Below, in pieces: positions 47,741 to 59,029 of a DNA stretch of 64,000 bases. Source of the DNA: Stromatinia cepivora (taxonomy: Eukaryota > Ascomycota > Leotiomycetes > Helotiales > Sclerotiniaceae); contig RCTD01000016.1 of assembly GCA_014898415.1 (NCBI GenBank), positions 868,001-932,000 on the forward strand, read 5' to 3'. The notes beneath the pieces are model-generated. The model saw only the letters and a program-made list of their open reading frames with translations. It was not told where the DNA came from and searched no databases. Position 1 is the first letter of the stretch; every line of letters begins with the position of its first letter. A program made the position numbers and the translations under genes.

Positions 47741-50700
47741 TGTTTTGGGCCACCTCGAAAATATCATTATATAAATTTTAAACTTTAATAATTCAATAAT
47801 TATTCTATTTCAATAAAATCCCTTATAATATTTATTTCATAATCATTATTAAAATCATTTTCTTCAATTTCACGATCCTTAATCTCAATTTATATTCCCC
47901 AAATAACTTTAATTTCTACAAATTTCGAATTCGGATTAGTTTTTATTATTCAATTTTTTTTAAATATAATTTATTTTAATTTATATTTTAATTGTTTTAT
48001 TCGATATTCTAATTATATAAGTTTATAATTTTTAATATCAAAATCTTTTATGATTTTACAAAATAATAATCGATGAATTGAAAGATCAGTTTCTTTTTCT
48101 TGAATCATTATATATATATATATTTTCGAAGATTTAATACTTTTTGAGGGGTTTTTTATAAAATAAAAGATAATTCTATATTCCATTAATATTAAAGATT
48201 ATTATCTGAAACAGAATTTTGATTTAGAACTTCATTATAGTTATTCTCAAACAATAAACAACTTATAAAAGATTTAATACAATTTTGAGATCATAAACCA
48301 GAAGCCTTTCATCCAGATTTGATATTATAAACTATCAAATTCTCTATTTTAATTTTCTAATAATAAACAAAAAAACTACGCTTCTCAATTATTGAAGAAT
48401 CCAATAAAGAATCCAATTTGTTGAAATAATGTTTATAAGCATTTTTGAGAAATAAGAATACTAACAAATCTAATAATTATAATATATATAATATATATAA
48501 TAATAAAAATAAAAGATGGATATTATTCTTGAAATATTTAAATATAAATTCAATAGTTTTATGATTTCTATAATCATCTAATATGAATAATCTAACTTCT
48601 TTAAATCAAGAAAAAATAATTTGAAGAATAAAGATCGTTTTCAACCATTCAAACTTTGTAATATCTATTATCCATTTATTATTTATAATAATGAACTTCT
48701 ATTCTTTATATAGAATAAGATTTATAGGAAATCATTATTGTTATATATATTTTCCTTTGAAAATAATAAATGATTTAAATACCTATTTTATTGTCGAAAT
48801 ACATTCAATAAAAGATATCTAAACTCTTAAATCAGATTGTTTTTTTTTGAATAAAACAATATTCTGAACTTTCTATTATTAAACTATTTAAACCCTGATC
48901 TTTTATAATACTAGTTTCATTTATATTCCATTAGTTTTCAGGTTTAATATACTTAATCAAAAGCAAATTGAACTTTTTAAATTATTTATTAATAATTTCA
49001 TTAATAACATCTGAAATATATACAAAATCGATTCGATATTATCTTTTAATTCTAATTTCAAGATTCCTTTTCAAAAAATTCTATATTTATCATTTTCCAA
49101 ATAAAAAATTATCTTTTCTTATTTCAAAAAGGCTTTCATTTATTTCTCTTATTTATTAATAAATAGGATTAATATTTAATAATTCCTATATTAATATTTA
49201 ATCTATTAATATTCTTTTCTAAATTAAAATTATTTTTTGTATATTTTATATACTATTTCTATAAAATAAATAATCATTTATTCGATTTTGAAATATAATA
49301 TAGGGAACATTATATTCCGAATTGATCCGATATATAATTAGCTTATTTGTAATTATATTAAGAGTTATAATAATATCATCTTCGATGTAAATATTCTTTA
49401 TATTATAAATAATAATATATTCAAATTTCAGATCGATTGATTGAATGATTATTGAATTATTAAAGATTTAATGAAAGAGATTGCTTAAAATGGAATGATT
49501 TTTTAAGATGGTCCAAAAGAGGGGGTGGCCCGAAAGTGGGGTATTAGACTTACAATATCCTAGCCGCAAAAAGCAACAAGAAGATGAACTTACTCTCTGA
49601 TTACCGCCAACAGGAATTCCGAGGAAAGTTTCACAAGTAAGTTCCCATAACTAGGACTTTGCTGAAGATTATTCCCATCCGGGAGTAATTTTATTCGAAA
49701 TTCGTTGGTAAATACTTGGTTAGACATAACTGAAAATAATGTCGATTGATCATAATTGTTCATCGAGTTGATGTTCATTCCCAACGTTTCTACTATCTCT
49801 GTATTCCCGCAGCGGCAGGCATAATCAAGTAAATCACTTCCATCATCAAAAAGAATATCAATACTACCGTCCTGTTTTATAATATCCTCCGCGATCTGCC
49901 GGTGTTTCCCCCATATTGCGAGGTGAATTGGGCAGACATACCGAATGTTCCGCGACAGCATATTGGCGCCAGCAGAGATTAACAATTGATATGCTTGGTA
50001 TTGACCGGTCGCTACGGCAATATGTAGTGGTGTTCCTCCCTGCTTGTCTTGGGCATTTGGATCTGCCCCAGCTCTTAAGAGTTCCTTCATAGTATCCACA
50101 TGATTTTTCCATGAAGCATAATGCAGAGCTGTTCCGCAAATGTCATTCACGACCCGAATATCCTTGCTCACCATCTGGGCCTCCGCGAGGCATCGTGGCT
50201 CGGCAAGACTGGTCTTCACATCAACACCACATTTTCCTTCAAGATCATGATTCAAAAGTAACCTGACACAAGCCGAGTGGCCGTTGTAAACTGCAATATG
50301 CAATGGATATACTTTCTGATGAGTAGTCGGTTTCCCCAGTTTGAGAATCTTTTCCATAATTTGTTCGTCTCCCAACATTGCAGCCTGGTGAAGAGGTGTA
50401 AATCCAGCAGTGATGATGGATTTGGTGCATGTCACTACGCCATCTAGTGAGGCTCCATTATAGTAGATATTGAATGATTTCTTTGGAAGAGTTTGTTACG
50501 AATGCCTTAAGTAATGGACTACATCCACCGCAACAAGACCCTTTAAGGTTGTAGCCATTTTGAAGTAAAAATTTCAGAGTCGAAAAGTCCTGGCGAATGA
50601 TGGCATCTTCAATGGCGCCCGATACGTACTTAGTATCTCCCACTGGCTCAGTCGTCCCGGCCAATGTATTGCTATCTGAACAAACAGGTGCAGATGGTGC

Positions 50701-53700
50701 TAGATGGATGGAATATCAGAAATTGGCATGATGTTCAAGTGGTGGCTGTCATCCAGAGAGATAACTAGCTGAACAAGACGATAGAGGACAAGGACAGTGG
50801 AGACTTACAAAGTTACGCTAGAGTGTCATTCAAAATCTTTGCTATACTTTCATACTCAAGATCTAAAGCAATCATAGCTGGTGTACAACCTGCACTATCA
50901 CGAGCTTGGGCATCCGCTCCATATTGAAGGAGAGTTTTAACAACTAGTTCGTTGCCCCCTGCAACAGCAAGATGTAGCGGTGTCAATTTACGAGGGCCGT
51001 AGAGCTCGCTAGTGGTGGCGCCATATGATAGAAGCAATTCCATAATATCATGGCGTTTGCCATAAATCGCGAAAAACAACGGAGTTGTACCAAAGCCGGC
51101 AGTGAGATTGATGTATATATCGCTGCCAAAATCCAGAGCATACTGCACAGCTCGTGGTTTGAAGAGCCCAATATTGTCATGAAATTTTCATCGAAGTGAT
51201 TGTCGTCTTCAACGTCATCGTCTTCATCGTTATATTCATATTCATCGTTACCATCTTGGTGGCCATAGCTATCGTATCCTGTATTTGGAACTCTCTGGTA
51301 TGTCTAGTTCGTCGTTATTGGTTGCTTTCTAATGTTTTACTGCCAATAAACATAATATACATCGATACTCAAGTATTGTAAACTGTTCGCTTTTGCAGAG
51401 GTAGTGCAGTGCTGTATTTCCTTGATTGTCTTGTTGGGTGGCCGTCGCTCCATCACGCAGTAATAGCCCTATCGCACTAGCAAAGAAGCTTCGCCAACCA
51501 GGCGCTGCGTTTAATGTACTTTTCTGGAGTAACATGTTGCAAAGCACTAGCAATGCTGATTTTCCGTTTTCATCTTGAACGTCCAAGCTCAAACTTTGAC
51601 TTGATGCTAGGAGTAGCCTAAGCATCCTTATAATAATAAACGGAGGAAAATTGAGATTGTTTATTGCTATATGTAAAATGGATTGCCCTGAGCCGGTGAG
51701 ACAATTCAACATGTTTTCATCGTGTCGTAAGTTATCAAGAATGGACCACCGAGCATCGGAACTCTGTAGTAATGCATGGTTGGTAATGGCTCTGACTGTC
51801 GAAGTACCTCGATAGTTCAGAGAGTGTGCTCCCAAAGTAAAATTGAGAGTCTCGCGGAATGTGTAAAAACCACGCTCGGCTGCGAGATGTAAAGGCAGAA
51901 ATCCTTCGATTGTTGGTATGCATGGATCTATACATGACTGCCTAAGCATAGCAACCTTTTGGCGGGAATCAACCTTGGACAGAACGGCCAAGTGAAGGCA
52001 ATTGAAACCAGTTTCAGACTGCAATAACAAAACCGAAGGGCTTGAATTTTGCAGAACATATTTGAAGACATCGAATGTGCCTAAGTCTGCTGCCTTCATT
52101 AACACGGTCCACCCTGAAGGAGTCGCAGTGGAAAATGAGTGACGTTGTCTGGAAGATTGAATTAAATACTCGATCATGTTGATTCTCTGCCCAGTGGCAG
52201 AATGTAGTGGTGTGAGCCCCGATTTATCAGGTCCATTGATACCTGCTCCACTCTCTTCCAAGATTGAGGCAACATCTAAATGTCCACTTACCACGGCTAG
52301 ATGAAAGGAAGTTGCACATTCCAAATCAAATAGACCGTCTTCAGTATCTTTTGCATCTTTTGAAGTGGGGAGATCCAATGAGGCGCCATGATTAAGAAGG
52401 ATCTTAACAATTTCTAAATGGCCGTCCTTCGAAGCCGGTGTAGCGAGGTCAACCCGCCTATTTTGGAATAAGAATCTATATCCAGATTACCTTTTTTAGA
52501 ATCTGTAGCACCGTGTGCGTCTGACCAAAAGTAATCGCTATTTGTAATGCGGCCATGTCGTCAATAGATTCGATGTCGTTAATAGAGTTGAAGAATGAAT
52601 CTAGAAGAGGTTTATCCGCGCATTTGAGTTGTTGTACAAATTGCATGAGACTGAAACAGAAAATAAATAGATAGTGTTAAGTATGTACAGTGATTACTAA
52701 CTTCGAGCAAACACAAATTTGGAAATGCGGCAGTGACAAAACCGACCTTGCATTGATATGAACCGGGACATTCTTTAGTTGTATCTCTTGTACGAAACTG
52801 GTAACAAAGTCAAGGTGAAGATTGAGATCCACTCCAAGAGCTTTGATACATGAATCGGTCACCAACGCTCCATGCTGAAGTAGTATCTCCCAACCAAAAC
52901 GGGCTTTAATTGCGAGCTCTAACGGGTTTGTCCGAGGAGAACCTCCCCAATCGTCTGTGACCAGAGGAAACTAATTCAGTATTGTTCCGGGCTTTAAAAT
53001 AGACTCTAATATTTTCCCCCTATCGATGAGATGAGGATGTTGCATGCATTTCATACGTTCGACACCGCCTAGGACTCTTTCGGGCGCCACTGCGCAGGCC
53101 AGCAAAGTACCAATATCAGTGTCTTTGTTTAGATGCGAGCGGGTATTGGTATCTGAAATTAACCATTCGACTACACGATGAAGTGAGAATAAGATCGCGA
53201 AGTGTAGTGTGCTAGCACTGGCAATAATCTTTCGGCTGTTAGCGCTTTGGTACAAGGCAAATAACAGCTCCTGTGCCCAAGAAACGAAGTTATTTGTTTT
53301 TATCGGATCAAAGAGTAGTTTAATTAATTTTAAAATATCTTCATCATCGCTATTACCGCATGCATGATGGACAAGGTACCGCGCAGCGTATTTGTAGAAT
53401 GCGTACTTTTCGTCCATGGCAGCTTTTTCCCCCTGCGTCGTGTAGGAAATGATATCTCGGAAATCTTCAAACAACAGATAAGTCAAGCAGACCTTAGCCG
53501 TATAAGCGTTGTGATGATCCTGTGAGATGCGGTAGCTAGCATAAGGATCATCCTGAACTTTAAGCAATAAAAATTCCTTAACGCTGAAATGCGCCAGTTC
53601 GATTCGAGTGTTGAGCGGCCCACCAGTCTTTCTCACAAGACTACTGCATCTCTTCAAAATACTTTTTTCATCCGGAATGCCATCTCGATCCAACTTATTG

Positions 53701-55621
53701 TCAGAAAGATCTACAGAAACTGCTTCAAGCAATTGGGCCAATGAAAGTGGTTCAACGGAACAGACAGTCCATGTCAAGACTCGATGAACAAGCGCTTTGG
53801 TTACATCACTGCTGAGATTAATGCGATCTAAAATCCGCTCGTAGGTTCCGAACAACGTTGGAGGGAGGGAATGCAGGGCTTGCCTGATGGCTTTTGGGCT
53901 ATCAAGATCACCCAAACTATCAAGTTGGCATGTCACCCAACGGACTAAAAGTCAGCAATCTTATAAGGCACACAATCCTATTGATATAGCTTACACATTC
54001 CTTGGGCCTCATCCACTAAGCGTCGTATGATTTCTTCTCTGAGATTTTGGTCCCGGATGAATAGTCGTTCCTCACGGACACGACACTCCAGTTCAGAATG
54101 AACGTAGAGTTCTAAATCATTTCTGTGTGCCGCAATTGAAAGTTTTTCAAAATCTTCCAAATGGCGTTCGATATCTGGCTCGGGCCGCGACGTCAAGATT
54201 ATTTTTATATTGCTGTCTTTGGTAGCGTTAAGCCCAGTCAAAAGTCGTACAGTATTTGATCGGCTATGCCCACACTCGTCTAGAGCATCAATAACCAGAT
54301 GAACATTGTTGAAGTAATGTGATATATCCTGAAGTAATACACAGAGACGATCTTGTCGATATTGAATTCGAAAGACTAATATCTTTATTCGGACAATGGT
54401 CAACCTAACAGGTCTCTAGATCTACAAATCTACGGCGTTCGGCTAACACAAGTTGTTTAACTAGAGATCCGAGAATATTTAAGGGCTCCTGTGTCTTCGG
54501 ATCCTTGTAGTCGCAATAAAAGAATGCCAAACCTAAAAGGCGGTAGGATATTCGTCAGTTTGAGGTTACACGTTGAAATGGAGCTAGCTGGGAAGTTCAT
54601 ACAATCACCATCTCCTAGCTGGTCGAAGAGGCAGCTGATGGCGGAGCTGCTATTTCGGGTCAGCAAATCAAGTAAGGATACGGAGACTTAATAACTTACG
54701 TTAATATAGTTTTCCCGGCTCCCGCTAGGACTAAGTTCAGAATATATTCGGCTGAATGGGGTAAGCTTGTCGAGAAAACGAAGCGAATGCTTACGAATAC
54801 CATACAGCCACAGCTTTGATGCCTTTGTTTCAAACCAGTGCTTAAAATGGTCGCCCTTGGTGAACCACTGCGATCTTTAGCTTGAGCCACCAGAAATTTC
54901 TGCAATAGCGATAACTGCTTACCTGACCTGTACCTGGTTGTCGAAGTTTCGTTGCAATTTCTTGATGTCTCTGACTGGGATCATATGGTGCTATCCATTC
55001 GATAATCTCCTTCTGCTTCTTGTCTGATATTTAAACATGTTAGTGATTATGACACTAAACATCATGCCGAAGCACGTACTTAAAATTGACATCGATTCCT
55101 CATTTCTAAGAGCAAGAACATTCGCACGTATGGCTTCTATCTTTAGCCCTTGTGTTTTCCGGTCACCTAGCGCATTTAGTAATAGGTTCATTCCATCCAC
55201 TTGTAAGCCAAGCATCAAAGTCGACTTCTGTGTTGTCATATCGTCGATTAATGCTTTTGTCTCACTGACACTGAAAGGCCATGCAAGAGCTCTCCCTAAA
55301 GTGGAAACCTTTCGGCTGATGGCCGGTTTTTGATTGCCAATGTGGCTGGAATCGGCTTTATCTAATCTTTCCTTGATTCTGTCAAGAAGTGTTCGACAAG
55401 TACCTGTATGCTGAAATTGCGTTGTGGACGTGATTGACTCATCGTCAAACCGTGAAACTACCAGGCGTAATTGGTTAAGAATACCGTATAGATTGGTCAT
55501 TTCGTCGACAAGCTTTTTGACTTCTTGGACAGCTCCCCTGGCTGCTTTGATGTATTTGTAACTTAACATCAAGAATGGATATCAATCGAGAGATGCTGGC
55601 GCTTATTGATAATGGATCCAT

Positions 55622-56329
55622 GCTGTTAAAAGAGCCCAGGACCTGAATTTTGATCTATCAGGATGTTAAGCAGCTTCAAGAGAGGTTTGCATGTTCACTT
55701 TTGTTCCGGCAGCCACACGAATATGTCGAAAAACGAGCTTTTAAGCCTTAGACTTATATATTCGACTTTAGGAACAGTAGAAAGAAAGCTTCTGTTCGGC
55801 ATGAAAGGTAAGGCTGGAACGAAACGATAATCCTGGATGTGGGTGCAGCAATTAATAAATGCAACGACAGAGAGAGCACGAACCGCAGCGTTGCAAAATA
55901 ATTGAACAAGTGATATACACAACATAACTGACCTTTCAAAGCCTGATTCTAATGCAGCTTCCGAGTGTAATGCAACTTCCCGATTCAGACACGACCCCAC
56001 CAATCAAAACTCAAAAGAAGCCAAATAACCCTAACAAGAAATTTCATGCTCGATATTCTGCTAACATACCAACACAACAGCCCATCAACCCATGTCCTAT
56101 TGATCAATAAACATCTTAGTATCCAAGTGAAATGGCAGCTAGCTAGAAAGTCACGACGATAAGTTTTGATACTTTTTGCTTAGTATCCCTCCAATACTGT
56201 TTTCAATTAGATATTCACCACTAGCAAAAGTATTCAACGAGTCACTTACCTTTAACGTTGATGTCTTGTAATTTTGCTGGAGCTGTATTAAATCCATCGA
56301 TAACCTGCTACGCAAGATCATCTACTCAA
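55622..56329. other. Intergenic, nothing recognised
   Basis: Upstream region of the NLR-type gene. The minus frame over 55695-56003 has no family features or splice context. Confidence 0.45.
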
Positions 56330-56640
56330 CCAGAATGTGATTATATAGTAGTTGGAGGCGCTACAGCCGGAACATCATTTCTTCCCCGTTGTCACAATAC
56401 CCTCGACTAATTCCCAAAATACACGTTTAACAATAGCATGACCAGCCGAGCCAGGCCATATATATCCACCTTACAATCTGCGGGATCGAACTCGCAAGTG
56501 AAAGGAATAAGTTGAAACTCTTCATTAAGAATTTAGTGAAAGGGACAATTTTAGTGTAAGCAAGCTACCCTTATTGTGGTAGCAGAAAATGGTACAGAAT
56601 GGATAATTAACGCTAAAAAGAAGGTCGGTCATACTGTCCA
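56330..56640 (+). pseudogene. GMC oxidoreductase relic
   Basis: The plus frame at 56330 reads PECDYIVVGGATAGTSF, the FAD-binding N-terminus of GMC oxidoreductases (DYIVVGGGTAG), and stops at once (TAA 56406-56408). About 150 bp further, LIVVAENGTEWIINAKKKV (56565-56625) fits the later GMC segment before the 'SAG...SP.LL' motif. The missing parts and stops mark a deleted relic. No transposon is visible at the break. Confidence 0.5.
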
Positions 56641-56767
56641 CAGGCGCTGTGAGGTATTCGGGTATTTTGCTGGTTTGGAGACCGCGAGAAAATACCTATC
56701 TTCGAATCTTTTACTATTTTCTAACCAGCATAGAATCATCAACTCTGCGCCCTTTCAAACCTCCAAA

Positions 56768-58705
56768 TCAACTCCCCTCAATCACCTTCCCATCCACCCT
56801 CTCCTTAGCCACCTTCACAACATCCACCCAATTCCTCGGCAATTTCCTCCCACCACCTTCATTTTCCCTATCCAACCAAGCCTCAGCCTCCTTCCCAAAT
56901 TCAATCAACACCTCCTCTCCTCCCCACTCCACACATCCCATCATACCCACTGGAATTTTCCCTTCACCTTTCTTTGGATCCACATATCCAACTGGACAAT
57001 TAATACTCGGAACACCCGTGAAATTGGCTAACCATACGTATTCCATATTCCTAAGACTTTTATTTGGATCAAAAGCTCCATGTAGTAAGTCTCCCTCATG
57101 TTCTATTTCCCATCCGGGAATTGGGGTAGTGGGTGTGACGATTATGAGACCGGGGTGTTTTTTGAAGAGGAAGGATAGATGCTGCATGAGTAGATTGCGG
57201 AGTTGTTGAGCGAGGAGATAGTCTTGAGCTGGGGTATATGCACCCATTGTAAGGAGAATCTTGTTTGAAGGCATGGAATCTTGTAACCAATTCAAGGGCG
57301 AGAATGGACGAGTCTTCGCCCGTGAGGCCATGTTTGCGAGAATAGTCAAGGCATGGGCGAGTTGACCTTCAGGACAGTATGGGATTGTGATTGGGACAAC
57401 TGTATAGCCGAGAGATTTTTCACAATGATCCACAAACTTAGTACATAAGGTATGAACGGATGGTTCAGCTCGATCGAACCAATCTTTGTAAATTCCGATG
57501 ACCTTTGGGCGTGCACTTCTGAGAGGTCCTGGCGGACTGAAAAGCGCAGCAATTGGATCAGATGGGTTAGGCTTTGCCATAACTCGATAAGCCACCTCGA
57601 GATCCGCCATAGTCGCTGCAAGTGGACCATTAACAGTCACGGTGCTTCCGGTATCCTCAACTCGTGCATGTGAAGGCTTTAAACCATATAGACCACAGAA
57701 AGATGATGGGATACGGATACTTCCGCCACCATCTGAACCAAGAGCAAAGGGAATGAGTCCAGAAGAAACTGCATAAGCAGGGCCTCCGGAAGAGCCACCG
57801 GGATAATAATGGTCATTGTGTGGATTTTTTGGAGTTCCCCAATTAGGGTTATTATTAGTAGTATCCGAACCAAGCTCATGCATATTCAACTTCCCCATGA
57901 TAAGAGCACCGGAGTTTTCCCATTGTTGAACGATCCAAGTAGACTTTTCCGCAGCAGTGAACATTGAATCATTTCTTTTTCGTCCCTGATGACTTCTATA
58001 TCCAGCAACATCGCTATCATCTTTGATACCAGTGGGAACTCCATCAAGAATGCTTAAAGGATTTCCTTGTTGATATCGCAAAGTTGATGCTTTGGCAGCT
58101 TCTAAAATTTCTTCAACACTGCTCTCAGTAAATGCAACGGAATGAGGTCCCGATGGACTGATATCTCTTCTGATAAGGGGAAGAAGCGATTCCGCGACAG
58201 CTAGTGGGGTTAATTTTCCAGTGCGATAAAGTGCATGGTATTCAGCCACCGAACGATATCGTTCAGCCAAATCCTCTGGGACGACAGGCATGGGTTTGAT
58301 ATCTAAATCATCCGAAGCTGTTGTGGATGGTGAATCATTTGCGAGAGGGATTACTGTAGGCTATTTGGCCTTTGTCAGTTGTCATCCACCTTATTGGATG
58401 AACCCCCAAAACTTACATCCCATCTCTCATAGTACTCATCCAATCCCTTAATATTCCTCAATGCATTCATTTTTGCATTGTTCCATAGGGGACCTTGAAT
58501 GAACGTAATTTTGGAAACACTATGGGAAAGTCAGTGAGTTAGAGCTTTCGCTGGACTAAATAACGTACAGCCATCCAACCACCACCAAAAGCCATCCTCG
58601 GAATGTAGGATTCTTGTCATCTGTTCTTACAAAAGGGATATTAGGACCTTCTTTTGGAGAAGGGTATCCAAACCATTTGTTAGGCTCTTGAGTTGGTTCA
58701 ACCAT
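56768..58705 (-). CDS. Amidase (amidase signature family)
   Basis: Hydrolyses amide bonds with a Ser-cisSer-Lys triad. Exons 58705-58569, 58519-58417 and 58360-56768 join in phase to 610 residues. The start MVEPTQEPNKWFGYPSPKEG leads to one hydrophobic segment at about 36-45 (GWLLVVVGWL), so the enzyme is probably membrane-associated. Catalytic residues are visible: Lys about 193 in PTGIKDD, cis-Ser about 271 in PGGSSGGP, nucleophile Ser about 294 in GSDGGGSIRIP. The AS core continues with CGLYGLKPSH and the C-terminal VPSINCPVGY. It is longer than typical bacterial amidases because of the N-terminal extension of about 100 residues. Substrate unknown. The next gene, D-lactate dehydrogenase, ends 325 bp upstream on the same strand. 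Confidence 0.92.
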
Positions 58706-59029
58706 TGCAAATAGTTTGTTGTGATGGAAGTGGTAACATGAGAGGGAAAGTGGAGGTTGAAGAAGCACATGGGTGCAATATCACGTGGGTGATTCAAAAT
58801 CTGGCCCCCATCGAAATGACAACAACCACCGTATTGGCTTGGATGCATGGTCGAGAACTCAATAAGTTTTCACTAAACGATCTTAATCGTAATATTAATT
58901 TTATCCAATAAATCCAAGTATTGTATTCCCGCGCATATCTTTACAACGTGGCTTTCTACATAACTATGGAACTCAATATTGTGCATTCTTCAGAATAATT
59001 CATTGGTATCTAATAGATTCTATAATAAA
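58706..59029. promoter_or_regulatory. Short intergenic between D-lactate dehydrogenase and amidase
   Basis: 324 bp that must hold the 3' UTR of the dehydrogenase and the amidase promoter. No motif recognised. Confidence 0.5.

Larger units (their letters stand above)
39371..49550. mobile_element. Tc1/mariner Fot1/Flipper-like element, outer level of nest
   Basis: The left end starts AATCTAATACCCCACTTTCG at 39371. The right end, inverted, starts AGTCTAATACCCCACTTTCG at 49550. Both continue GGGCCACCCCCT and are flanked by TA (39369-39370 and 49551-49552). Removing the LTR element and one TGTTT copy leaves 35 + 1805 = 1840 bp, close to the known size of the Botrytis Fot1-type element Flipper (about 1.8 kb, from memory). 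The body (47746-49500) is extremely AT-rich with no open transposase frame. Same termini as 31142-32481. Confidence 0.88.
38889..55621 (-). pseudogene. NACHT-ankyrin NLR-type (STAND) protein gene, interrupted and mutated
   Basis: Fungal NLR-like STAND proteins sense cues through C-terminal repeats and signal through an N-terminal effector domain, as in incompatibility. Order: ATG 55621 (MDPLSISASISRLIS), a Helo-like N-terminal region (YKYIKAARGAVQEVKKLVD); EIIEWIAPYDPSQRHQ; NACHT with intact P-loop GIPGAGKT (split by an intron) and Walker B VIDALDECG, then LTSRPEPDIERHL; the winged-helix-like part (LPPTLFGTYERILDRI, IELAHFSVKEFLL); then many ankyrin repeats to 38889 (GTPLMGACYFGRYDMVALLL). 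Introns are normal except one (49593-39295) that contains a 10.2-kb transposon nest. Lesions: frameshifts near 55570, 54360, 52492, 52455, 51150 and 50461; TAG at 54407-54405 and at 52973-52971, each with the frame clearly continuing. Exons keep normal base composition, so they were not RIP-mutated. Confidence 0.85.

Noticed and set aside
56576..57209. Two plus-strand frames of 151 and 186 codons
   Set aside because: Mostly antisense to the amidase C-terminus. Only the first 50 bases overlap the GMC relic, which is annotated separately.
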